46,602 bases of DNA, taken from the NCBI RefSeq assembly GCF_016106015.1, contig NZ_JACADQ010000009.1, positions 1-46,602 on the forward strand, written 5' to 3'. The position numbers and the translations under genes are program-made. Numbering within the stretch: position 1 is the first letter of the stretch; the number at the start of each line of letters is the position of its first letter. The notes below the pieces were generated by a model. That model had not been told where the DNA came from, did no database searches, and worked only from the letters and a program-made list of their open reading frames with translations. This document shows positions 24,530 to 31,720 of this stretch, in pieces. This stretch comes from Neoroseomonas rubea. Its GTDB lineage: Bacteria; Pseudomonadota; Alphaproteobacteria; Acetobacterales; Acetobacteraceae.

Positions 24530-25463
24530 CGCCGTCGGGCCGGGGCTGCCTTTCGGGTCCCCGGTCGAAGCAGCACTGGCAAGGCACGATACTTCGCCCG
24601 CTCCGCCACAAGCGCGACCGTCGTGGCGGTGTGTTGGCAGCGCGCACTGCGCAGCCTGCGGACGCAGGCACTTCGTCAGCGCAAGCCTACAGGCCCGCGT
24701 GGGGGCGCCGTCCTGCGAGTGCCGCGGAGTCCGAACGGCGGTGTTGGCAACCGCAGCTGCCTAGCGCAGCCCAGGCATGCGCTGGCGCAGCGAGCGGAGC
24801 TGCGCGAGCAGGGCGGCTGCCTCGCGATCGGTGGGGTTGATCGCGGCGGCCTCGGCAGCCAGGCATTCGGCCTCGACGAAGTTCGACCGGTCCCGCTCGA
24901 TGGTCGCCAAAGCCATCAGGCTGTCACGGCGCTCTTGACGGCTGGCCGCGCATTGGTCGGTGCCGACGTAACGCTGCCTCGCTGCATCCGAGCGCGGATC
25001 CAGGGGTATGATCAGCGCGCGCGCCGTGAAGTCTCGTGGTGGTTGGGCGAAGTCCCGCCCGAACCGCCCATCCCGGCGGCGGCCCCGGGTGCACCGCCGA
25101 CACCGGCGGCCAAGCCGAGCGGGCGCCGGTCGTGGTTCCGCTGACGCGCTTGCGCGAGATTAACGGCGCGGGAAAAGTCCAGACACGGAAAACGTTCTCG
25201 GCGCGTCGGCTAAAGGACGCGACGCGCACGAGCGGCTAGCGCCGGGGGGTCGGGGTGGGGTGGTGGGCCGCGCCCGCTGGCGCCGGGTCGCCCGCCTGCA
25301 CCCCCTGCCGCCCGCGCCGCATCGCCCCTGCCTCGCGGCTAGAGCACTCCCGTCCGAAGGGTGCGCCCCTGCCAAGTATCGCCTGGCCGGCGCTATGCCG
25401 CGCAGCAGCCATCCGCAGCACCCGCCACACCGGCGCCCCGACCGTGGCGCGAGCGAGGGCGCG
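24530..25463. other. 934-bp region, possible gene remnant, otherwise nothing recognised
   Basis: Unassigned stretch between the barrel protein and the 81-aa gene. The only coding-like signal is the minus-strand frame at 24761-25052. On the plus strand, a frame ending at 25144 has a proline/alanine-rich tail (PAAAPGAPPTPAAKPSGRRS), but no plausible start or family. 25200-25460 is G-rich, then C-rich, with no recognisable gene. Confidence 0.45.
24761..25052 (-). pseudogene. remnant of a small TPR-like protein
   Basis: The minus-strand frame reads RALIIPLDPRSDAARQRYVG, TDQCAASRQERRDSLMALAT, IERDRSNFVEAECLAAEAAA, INPTDREAAALLAQLRSLRQ and RMPGLR, then stop. The helical, alanine- and leucine-rich pattern and normal codon character suggest real coding sequence resembling a tetratricopeptide repeat. 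The only in-frame ATG (24916) leaves 51 residues, and no start or ribosome site supports the longer frame. I infer a gene that lost its 5' end; a short functional protein from 24916 is the alternative. Confidence 0.4.
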
Positions 25464-25709
25464 CTACGCTAGGACGAGGCGCCCACCGTCCTCGACCACG
25501 CCGACCCCGAGCGCGTCGCGGCGAGCGAGCGCGCCAATCTCAATGGGCGACCAGCCGGCGGCGAGCATCGCTCCCGCGTCGATTCGCCGCACCGCCTCCG
25601 CGCCCGGCACGCCGGCCTGATCCAGCGCCGCCGCCACCGCGTCCAGCCGCGCCCGGGCGTCCCGTTCCGCCCGTGACGCCCCGAAGTCCGCCGTCACCAC
25701 CTGCGCCAT
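25464..25709 (-). CDS. hypothetical protein, 81 aa
   Basis: Product begins MAQVVTADFGASRAERDARA and ends VGVVEDGGRLVLA. Two ATGs lie six bases apart; GGGAGG is eight bases before the second (25709), which I choose. The alanine-rich helical middle (LDAVAAALDQAGVPGAEAVR) and AGWSPIEIGALARRDALGVG look like a folded small protein, but I recognise no family. It stands alone in a gene-poor region about 360 bp from tRNA-Glu. Function unknown. Confidence 0.55.
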   Translation of the reverse strand: MAQVVTADFGASRAERDARARLDAVAAALDQAGVPGAEAVRRIDAGAMLAAGWSPIEIGALARRDALGVGVVEDGGRLVLA

Positions 25710-26070
25710 CGCCATGTCCTCCCGGATCGTCCGCGCCGTCACGCCCCGCCCACCGGGACGCGCGCGACCACGATGGGCAGGGAACCCCGCGTCCTTGAAC
25801 CAAGCGGGTTGGGAAGGGTGCGGGCCAGCGTAGGACAGGGGACAGGACGAGCGCCGGGACGGCCCCGGACGTGGGCGCCTGGATTGGCTGCGTAGGGAAA
25901 GGGCGCCGCCCGACAACACGCAGGACACCTGCGACGGTTCTCACGAAAACGTAAAGCGCGCTGCAATGGCTCCGCGCTCGACAAGCGCCCGGGGTGGGCG
26001 CGGCCCGTCCCCTTCGACCGCCGAAGTAGGCAGCCCAAGTAGGCGATTTCGACCAGAACGTGGAAAAGAT
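25710..26070. other. gene-free interval before tRNA-Glu
   Basis: 361 bp. The minus-strand frame of the 81-aa gene stays open through most of it, but without start or family features. I saw no integrase, and no duplicate of the tRNA 3' end in the window. Confidence 0.5.
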
Positions 26071-26146
26071 TGGCGTCCCATAGGGGATTCGAACCCCTGT
26101 TGCCGCCGTGAGAGGGCGGTGTCCTAGGCCTCTAGACGAATGGGAC
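26071..26146 (-). tRNA. tRNA-Glu (anticodon CTC)
   Basis: 76 bases including encoded CCA. The acceptor stem GTCCCAT/ATGGGAC is perfect. The anticodon stem CCGCC/GGCGG encloses loop CTCTCAC with anticodon CTC (codon GAG). The T arm is AGGGG-TTCGAAT-CCCCT. Read on the minus strand. It follows the DUF2256 gene on the same strand. Confidence 0.97.
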
Positions 26147-26187
26147 CCTGGCCGGAGGCGCGCTTCTAGCCCCGCCGCCCGGCCGGA

Positions 26188-26370
26188 TCAAGCGCCCTTC
26201 TTGCGCGCCGCCCCGCAGGCCGCGCGCGCGGCGTCCCGGCGGCCGTCCCGGCAGGCGTCGGAGCAGAACCGCACCTCCTCCCACACCGGCGCCCATTTCT
26301 TCCGCCAGGCGAAGGGCCGGGCGCAGGCAGCGCAGATCTTCTCGGGCAGATGCGGCTTGCGATGCGCCAT
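26188..26370 (-). CDS. DUF2256 domain protein
   Basis: 60-residue protein beginning MAHRKPHLPEKICAACARPF, continuing AWRKKWAPVWEEVRFCSDAC. The two cysteine pairs CAAC and CSDAC should form a zinc site, and the whole matches DUF2256, a small family of unknown function often found near photolyase or cryptochrome genes in other bacteria; none is seen here. GAGG precedes the ATG. It is six bases downstream of the DUF6476-like gene and 40 bp before tRNA-Glu. Confidence 0.9.
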   Translation of the reverse strand: MAHRKPHLPEKICAACARPFAWRKKWAPVWEEVRFCSDACRDGRRDAARAACGAARKKGA

Positions 26371-26376
26371 GGCGCC

Positions 26377-26658
26377 TCACTCGCTCAGCCGGATCTCGCC
26401 GGTACGCCGCCCGCTGCCGGGATCGACCATGATCACGCGATCCCCGCCCTCGGGCCGCACCACCCAGATCGCGAGCGCACGATCGGTCATCGCGATCCCT
26501 CCGATCCGCGTCCCCGCGGGCTCCCCCAGGGCAACCGCGGCGACCGCCCCGCCGCGCGCCGGCGCGCCTGCCCGCTGGACGAGGAGGACCACCAGCGTCA
26601 CGGTGCCCGCGACAATCAGCACCCCCATACCGATAACCAGAGCCTTGAGCGCCGCCAC
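26377..26658 (-). CDS. DUF6476-like single-pass membrane protein
   Basis: 93-residue protein with one membrane helix near the N-terminus (ALKALVIGMGVLIVAGTVTL) and a short soluble domain (ALAIWVVRPEGGDRVIMVDP), as in the DUF6476 family. I choose a GTG at 26658 because GGAGAAG precedes it and the helix then starts within a few residues, as in relatives. Longer ATG starts up to 26775 would run into the pseudouridine synthase coding region. It is head-to-head with that gene and the two starts probably overlap. Function unknown. Confidence 0.72.
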   Translation of the reverse strand: MAALKALVIGMGVLIVAGTVTLVVLLVQRAGAPARGGAVAAVALGEPAGTRIGGIAMTDRALAIWVVRPEGGDRVIMVDPGSGRRTGEIRLSE

Positions 26659-27643
26659 GCCATCTTCTCCCGAACCCGAACGCCTCGACGCCGTCGCGCC
26701 GCCCGAGGCCGCCGGCATGCGCGCCGACCGCTTCCTCGCGGACGCCATAGGTTCGCTCTCCCGCTCCCGGGTCAAGGCGCTGATGGAAGCCGGCCACGCC
26801 TTCCGCGACGGCGCGCCGCTGACCGATCCGTCCGAGGCGGTGCGCGCCGGCGCGCGCTACACGCTGCAGGTTCCCCCGCCCCTTCCCGCGACGCCGCAGG
26901 CCCAGGCCATCCCGCTCACCATCCTGTTCGAGGACCGGGACCTCATCGTTCTCGACAAGCCGGCGGGCCTTGTGGTGCATCCGGCGCCGGGCAATCCGGA
27001 CGGCACGCTGGTCAATGCCGTGCTGGCCCATGCCGGCGACGAGCTCTCGGGCATCGGCGGGGAGATGCGGCCGGGGATCGTCCACCGCCTCGACAAGGAC
27101 ACCTCCGGCGTCATGGTCGTGGCGAAGACGGAACGCGCCCACCGCGTGCTGTCGGATGCCTTCGCGGCGCGCGACCTCGACCGCGCCTATCTCGCGCTCT
27201 GCTGGGGGTTGCCGGAACCGCTGGCCGGCGAGGTCTCGGCCCCGATCGGGCGGCATCCGGCCGACCGCAAGCGCATGGCCGTGGTCGAGCGCGGCGGCAA
27301 GCCGGCGACCACGCGCTATGCCGTCAGGCGCGCCTGGGGGGCGGCCGCGGCCCTTGTCGAATGCCGGCTGCTGACCGGCCGGACGCACCAGATCCGCGTC
27401 CACATGGCCCATATCGGCCACCCGCTGGTGGGCGACCCGGTCTATCTGCGCCGCACGCCGGCGGCCGCGCGCCTGCTGCCGGCCGAGGCGCGCGACGCGC
27501 TGCTGGCCTTCCCCCGCCAGGCGCTGCACGCGGCAAGTCTAGGCTTCAACCATCCCGTAACCGGGCAGGCGCTGAACTTCGAAAGTCCGATGCCGCCGGA
27601 CATGGAAGGGCTGCTCCTGTTGCTGGACGGTAACAGGCCGTAA
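26645..27643 (+). CDS. RluA/RluD family pseudouridine synthase
   Basis: Converts uridine to pseudouridine in RNA, most likely 23S rRNA. An S4-like N-terminal domain (MRADRFLADAIGSLSRSRVK) precedes the catalytic domain. The RluA signature HRLDKDTSGVMVVAKT carries the catalytic Asp; RTHQIRVHMAHIGHPLVGDP is the second conserved block. The start is uncertain. TTG at 26645 includes the usual VPPE-like lead (AVAPPEAAGMRADRFLA) and gives 332 residues; ATG at 26717 would cut it. Neither has a clear ribosome site. Specific rRNA positions cannot be told from sequence, so I leave the symbol blank. Confidence 0.9.
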   Translation: MSAATPSSPEPERLDAVAPPEAAGMRADRFLADAIGSLSRSRVKALMEAGHAFRDGAPLTDPSEAVRAGARYTLQVPPPLPATPQAQAIPLTILFEDRDLIVLDKPAGLVVHPAPGNPDGTLVNAVLAHAGDELSGIGGEMRPGIVHRLDKDTSGVMVVAKTERAHRVLSDAFAARDLDRAYLALCWGLPEPLAGEVSAPIGRHPADRKRMAVVERGGKPATTRYAVRRAWGAAAALVECRLLTGRTHQIRVHMAHIGHPLVGDPVYLRRTPAAARLLPAEARDALLAFPRQALHAASLGFNHPVTGQALNFESPMPPDMEGLLLLLDGNRP

Positions 27644-27644
27644 C

Positions 27645-27669
27645 CCGACTATTGCGGTCGGTTTTTCTT
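27645..27669 (+). terminator. Rho-independent terminator of the pseudouridine synthase
   Basis: CCGAC-TATTGCG-GTCGG five-base-pair hairpin followed by TTTTTCTT, two bases after the stop codon. The stem is short but the T-run is good. Confidence 0.5.
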
Positions 27670-27696
27670 GCGCCGCAGCGCGGCGGCGGCTAGAAA
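27668..27696 (+). promoter_or_regulatory. rpoH: candidate rpoH promoter
   Basis: TTGCGC and TAGAAA separated by 17 bases, about 175 bp upstream of rpoH. The flanking CTTG and CTAGAAA also resemble the alphaproteobacterial RpoH-type promoter (CTTG-N17-18-C-rich TATA-like), so autoregulation is possible. The TTGCGC overlaps the end of the preceding terminator. Weak consensus match. Confidence 0.35.
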
Positions 27697-27871
27697 CTGG
27701 GTGTCGGATTCCGAAGGGTGCCAGCAAGCGCCCCGTCCGGCCGGCCCCGACGTGACCGGGGCGGACGGCCCGGGTCAGGGCCCTGAGGAAGGCGACAATA
27801 ACCGAGGCTTTTGGCCGCTCGCGGGCCCCGCCGTCACGGGGAGTCCGCCCGGCCCAGGAGGCAGGTGAACC

Positions 27872-28756
27872 ATGGCTTCCAGCATGGCCATCCCGATGGC
27901 GACTGAGGGCAACCTCTCGCGCTATCTGCAGGATATCCGCAAGTTCCCGATGCTTTCGCCGGAGGAGGAGCTCTCCCTCGCTCGCCGCTGGAAGGAAAAT
28001 GGGGATGAGCGGGCCGCACACAAGCTCGTCACGTCCCATTTGCGCCTCGTCGCCAAGATCGCGATGGGCTACCGCGGCTATGGCCTGCCGGTGGGCGAGC
28101 TGATCTCCGAGGGCAATGTCGGGATGATGCAGGCGGTCAAGCGCTTCGACCCGGAGCGCGGCTTCCGCCTTGCCACCTACGCCATGTGGTGGATCCGCGC
28201 CGCGATCCAGGAATACATCCTGCACTCCTGGTCGCTCGTGAAGATGGGCACCACGGCGGCGCAGAAGAAGCTGTTCTTCAACCTGCGCAGGCTCAAGGCC
28301 CAAATGTCCGCGCTCGAGGAAGGCGACCTCAAGGACGAGCAGGTGGCCAAGATCGCCCATGCCCTGGCGGTGCCGGAGCAGGACGTGATCAACATGAACC
28401 GCCGGCTCGCCAGCCCCGACCACAGCCTGAACGCGCCCGTCCGCGCCGACAGCGAGGGCGAGTGGCAGGATTGGCTGGTCGATGACGGCGAGAGCCAGGA
28501 ATCCGCCCTCGCCGAGCGGGAGGACATGTCCAACCGCCGCGACCTGCTGAACGGCGCGCTCAAGACGCTGAACGAGCGCGAGCGCCACATCCTGATCGAG
28601 CGCCGGCTCAAGGAGGAGCCGACGACGCTCGAGGAACTCTCGCAGCAATACGGCATCAGCCGCGAGCGTGTCCGCCAGATCGAGGTGCGCGCCTTCGAGA
28701 AGCTGCAGAAGTCCATGAAGCAGCAGGTGACGGAACGGCGCCTCAGCGTCGGCTGA
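27872..28756 (+). CDS. rpoH: RNA polymerase heat-shock sigma factor RpoH
   Basis: 294-residue sigma-32-type factor that directs RNA polymerase to heat-shock promoters. Region 1.2/2 begins LSRYLQDIRKFPMLSPEEEL, and region 2.4 carries RLATYAMWWIRAAIQEYILH. The RpoH box (KLFFNLRRLKAQM, the QRKLFFNLR equivalent) follows region 2. Region 4 helix-turn-helix is TLEELSQQYGISRERVRQIE. AGGAGG ten bases before the ATG is an excellent ribosome site. The G+C-rich 5' leader of about 200 bp could carry a temperature-sensitive structure, but I did not resolve one. It has its own terminator. Confidence 0.97.
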   Translation: MASSMAIPMATEGNLSRYLQDIRKFPMLSPEEELSLARRWKENGDERAAHKLVTSHLRLVAKIAMGYRGYGLPVGELISEGNVGMMQAVKRFDPERGFRLATYAMWWIRAAIQEYILHSWSLVKMGTTAAQKKLFFNLRRLKAQMSALEEGDLKDEQVAKIAHALAVPEQDVINMNRRLASPDHSLNAPVRADSEGEWQDWLVDDGESQESALAEREDMSNRRDLLNGALKTLNERERHILIERRLKEEPTTLEELSQQYGISRERVRQIEVRAFEKLQKSMKQQVTERRLSVG

Positions 28757-28783
28757 ACGGCGCACCGCGGGCCTGATCCCAGG

Positions 28784-28815
28784 AAGGGCGGCAGGGTGAT
28801 CCTGCCGCCCTTTTC
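28784..28815 (+). terminator. Rho-independent terminator of rpoH
   Basis: AAGGGCGGCAGG and CCTGCCGCCCTT form a perfect 12-bp stem with loop GTGAT, followed by TTC. The downstream T-run is short but the hairpin is strong and lies 28 bp after the rpoH stop. Confidence 0.85.
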
Positions 28816-28838
28816 ATTGCCCGCCCCCTGACATGAAG

Positions 28839-28860
28839 AAGGGGACGTCGCCGTCCCCTT
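28839..28860 (-). terminator. hairpin 3' of the amino-acid binding protein gene
   Basis: AAGGGGACG and CGTCCCCTT pair around TCGC, 28 bp past the stop at 28888. On the minus strand it is followed by CTTC. Probably terminates the minus-strand operon that converges on rpoH. Confidence 0.55.
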
Positions 28861-28887
28861 CCCCATCCCACGAAGGATCGCCGCGCG

Positions 28888-29916
28888 TCAGCGGATCGGC
28901 GGCGCGTAGTGCAGCCCGCCATTGTTCCAGAGGTTGTTGACGCCGCGCGGAATACCGATCGGCGTGATGTTGCGCTCATACATCTCGCCGTAGTTGCCGA
29001 CCTGGCGGATGATCCGCACCGCCCAGTCGTTGTCCAGGCCCATCGACCGCCCGAGGTCACCCGTGCGGCCCAGCAGGCGCTGGATGTCCGGATTGCTGCT
29101 GGTCCGCTGCATCTCCTCGACATTCGCGCTGGTCACGCCGAGTTCCTCGGCGGCGATCTGCGCGAACAGGCTCCAGCGCACGATGTCGAAGAAGCGCCAG
29201 TCGCCCTTGCGCACCACGGGGCCGAGCGGCTCCTTGGAGATCAACTCGGGCAGCAGCAGGAAGGAATTCGGGTCCTGCTGCGTCGCGCGGAAGGAGGCGA
29301 GCGAGGAGGCATCGTTCGTGTAGGCGTCGCAGCGGCCGGAGACGAAGGCCGCGCGGATCTCCTCGACGCTCTCGATGACCACCGGCGTGAAGCGCATCCG
29401 GTTGGTGCGGAAGTAGTCGGCGAGGTTCAGTTCCGTCGTGGTGCCGGGCTGCACGCAGACGGTCGCGCCATCAAGCTGGCGGGCGGAGGTGACGCCCGCG
29501 CTGCGGCGCACCATGAAGCCCTGGCCGTCATAGAAGTTGATGCCCGCGAAGGCGAGGCCGAGCGAGGATTCGCGCCCCAGCGTCCAAGTGGTGTTCCGCA
29601 CCAGGATGTCGATCTCGCCCGACTGCAGCATGGGGAAGCGCTGGACGGTCGTGTTCGGCGCGAAGCGCACCTTCGTCGCATCGCCCAGGATGGCGGCGGC
29701 GACGGCGCGGCAGGTGTCGACGTCGAGGCCCCGGAACTCGCCGCGACTGTCGGGCAGCGCGAAGCCCGCCGAGTTGATCGCCACGCCGCACACCAGCGTG
29801 CCACGGGCGCGGATCGCCGCGACCGTGTCCGGCGCCGACTGCGCGACCGCCTGGCCGGCGAAGGCCATGACCGCCGCAGCGGCCACACCCGCGATGCGGG
29901 TGCCGAGTTTGCTCAT
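28888..29916 (-). CDS. amino-acid ABC transporter substrate-binding protein (AapJ-like)
   Basis: 342-residue periplasmic binding protein of family 3. The signal peptide is KLGTRIAGVAAAAVMAFAGQ, then VAAIRARGTLVCGVAINSAG, the family 3 block FRGLDVDTCRAVAAAILGDA, and GSGEIDIL-like QSGEIDILVRNTTWTLGR. The closest style is AapJ/BztA, the general L-amino-acid binding protein (ending NNLWNNGGLHYAPPIR). The start MSKLGTRIAG at 29916 is chosen for GGGAGA upstream. No AapQMP-like permease or ATPase gene is near, so it must use a transporter elsewhere. It is the last gene of a minus-strand series. Confidence 0.93.
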   Translation of the reverse strand: MSKLGTRIAGVAAAAVMAFAGQAVAQSAPDTVAAIRARGTLVCGVAINSAGFALPDSRGEFRGLDVDTCRAVAAAILGDATKVRFAPNTTVQRFPMLQSGEIDILVRNTTWTLGRESSLGLAFAGINFYDGQGFMVRRSAGVTSARQLDGATVCVQPGTTTELNLADYFRTNRMRFTPVVIESVEEIRAAFVSGRCDAYTNDASSLASFRATQQDPNSFLLLPELISKEPLGPVVRKGDWRFFDIVRWSLFAQIAAEELGVTSANVEEMQRTSSNPDIQRLLGRTGDLGRSMGLDNDWAVRIIRQVGNYGEMYERNITPIGIPRGVNNLWNNGGLHYAPPIR

Positions 29917-29939
29917 TCGCTGTCTCCCATGTTCCCACG

Positions 29940-29961
29940 TGCCGCCCCGCACCGGGCGGCA
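29940..29961 (-). terminator. intercistronic hairpin
   Basis: TGCCGCCC and GGGCGGCA pair across CGCACC between the GMC oxidoreductase and the amino-acid binding protein genes. No T-run. It could be an attenuator or an mRNA processing/stabilising hairpin that sets a different level for the binding protein. Confidence 0.4.
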
Positions 29962-30004
29962 GGGGCGGAAGCATGCCCGTCCGAAACGGCCCCCGCCAGG
30001 GGGG

Positions 30005-31699
30005 TCAGCCGAGGATGGACGCCGCCATCTTCTCGGCCACCATCAGCGTCGGGAAATTGGTGTTGGCGGATGGCACCACGGGGAAGACCGAGGCATCGAC
30101 CACCCGCAGGCCGGCGACCCCGCGCACCCGGCCCGCCGGGTCCACGACCGTCATCGGATCCCCCTCCGCCCCCATGCGGCAGGAACAGGAGGCGTGCCAG
30201 ACACCGATCGTCGCCTTGCGGATGAAGGCTTCCAGCGCCTCCTCATCCTCCATCACCTCGCGGAAGCGGAAGCCCTCGATGACGAAGCGGTCGATGAAGG
30301 CCGATCGCAGGAAGCCCGGCCCGTCGAGGAACCTCGCGATGATAGAGGTCAGCACGCGGTTCTTCGTGTTGACCACGCCGATGCGGCGCACCCGGTCGGA
30401 ATAGGCGGCGGGAAAAGGGTCGGCCGTGACGGCGGCGAGCGGCGGGCTCAGGTTCAGCGCCGCGGCCAGCCGGAAGCCGATCATCAGCCGCTCGAGGTCG
30501 CGGCGGTCCGACAGGAGGTTGAACTCCACCTCCGGATGCGCCCGCCAATCGGTCGAGGCGAGCCGCACCTGGCCGCGCTGGGAATAGGTCTTGTTCACCC
30601 AGGTCAGCATGGAGCCGACCTGCTCCCCCACCGCGTGCCAGGCAGACTTGCTCGCCACCGCCATGAACATGTCGCCCGCCGGGGCACCCTCGATGCCCGA
30701 GGAGAAACGCAGCCCGGCCAGGATGTGCCGGCGCAACTTCGTGCGGTTCAGCCGTGCCTCCGGCCGGATGAAGCAGGACAGCGAGATGGCCGGGTGGTCC
30801 ATCAGCCCCTGCCCCACCCCCGGCAGGTCGGCGCGCACCTCGATGCCGAGGTCCTTGAGCTGCGCCGCCGGCCCGATGCCCGCGCGCATCAGGTGCGCGG
30901 GCGAATGGATGGCGCCGGTGCACAGGATGACCTCGCGCGCGCGGAACTCCTGTTCCTGTCCCGCCACCAGCGCGCGCACGCCGACGCAGCGCGCGCCCTC
31001 GAAGACCAACGACATCACCTGCGTGTCGGTGGAGATCGTCAGGTTCGGGCGCTTGCGGGTGTCGGCATCGAGGTAGCCGATGGCGGCGGAGACGCGCGTT
31101 TCCGTCACGTTCACCGTGATCGGGAAGTACCCGTCCTCGAAGGCGCCGTTCTGGTCCTCGAGCCGCTTGAAGCCCGCCTGGTGGAAGGCTTCCACCGCGG
31201 CCCTGGCATGCGCGGGCCATTCGGATTCCGGCACGCGGCGGACGGGAATGCGCCCGTCCCGCCCATGCCATTCATTGTCGAAGTCGAGATCGCGCTCGAC
31301 CTTCTTGAAATAGGGCAGCACCGCGTCCCAGTTCCACCCGGCCGCGCCGCGCTGTTCCCATTCGTCGTAGTCGTGCGGCGCGCCGCGATTGGCCATCTGC
31401 CCGTTGATCGAGGACCCGCCGCCCAGCACGCGCGCCTGCTCGTACTTCCGCAGCGGCGGCTTCTCCGACGGGTTGTTGTGCGAGACGACCTGGGTGCGGA
31501 CCTTCAGTTCCGTCCAGTGGAAGCGCGGGTCGAAATAGGCCTGCCCCGGATAGGTATCGAGGATCGTCGCCGGTTCCTTGCCGGGCGGCGTGTCGGGCCC
31601 GGCCTCGCAGAGCAGCACCTTGTTGGCCGATGGCGTCGACAGGCGATGCGCCAGCACGGAGCCGGCGGACCCACCGCCGACGATGATGAAGTCGTACAC
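30005..31699 (-). CDS. GMC family FAD-dependent oxidoreductase (choline dehydrogenase-like)
   Basis: 564-residue flavoenzyme that oxidises an alcohol. The FAD motif MYDFIIVGGGSAGSVLAHRL is at the N-terminus, GMC signature 1 is ARVLGGGSSINGQMANRGAP, and signature 2 ends in CTGAIHSPAHLMRAGIGP. The active-site His is in GVWHASCSCRMG and the second catalytic position is in PSANTNFPTLMVAE. The start is GTG at 31699, preceded by GAGGAAGGG. It lies 21 bp after the M28 peptidase gene. Substrate unknown; choline is only one option, and no betaine aldehyde dehydrogenase is present. Confidence 0.93.
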   Translation of the reverse strand: MYDFIIVGGGSAGSVLAHRLSTPSANKVLLCEAGPDTPPGKEPATILDTYPGQAYFDPRFHWTELKVRTQVVSHNNPSEKPPLRKYEQARVLGGGSSINGQMANRGAPHDYDEWEQRGAAGWNWDAVLPYFKKVERDLDFDNEWHGRDGRIPVRRVPESEWPAHARAAVEAFHQAGFKRLEDQNGAFEDGYFPITVNVTETRVSAAIGYLDADTRKRPNLTISTDTQVMSLVFEGARCVGVRALVAGQEQEFRAREVILCTGAIHSPAHLMRAGIGPAAQLKDLGIEVRADLPGVGQGLMDHPAISLSCFIRPEARLNRTKLRRHILAGLRFSSGIEGAPAGDMFMAVASKSAWHAVGEQVGSMLTWVNKTYSQRGQVRLASTDWRAHPEVEFNLLSDRRDLERLMIGFRLAAALNLSPPLAAVTADPFPAAYSDRVRRIGVVNTKNRVLTSIIARFLDGPGFLRSAFIDRFVIEGFRFREVMEDEEALEAFIRKATIGVWHASCSCRMGAEGDPMTVVDPAGRVRGVAGLRVVDASVFPVVPSANTNFPTLMVAEKMAASILG

Positions 31700-31720
31700 G
31701 CGTCTTCCCTTCCTCGTTCT

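Noticed and set aside
26071-26146. tRNA-Glu as an integration site for a genomic island
   Set aside because: No integrase and no duplicated tRNA 3' end were seen in the window; only the gene-poor 24530-26070 stretch is suggestive.
27872-28756. RpoD-type sigma factor instead of RpoH
   Set aside because: Length is 294 aa, region 1.1 is absent and the RpoH box (KLFFNLRRLK) is present.
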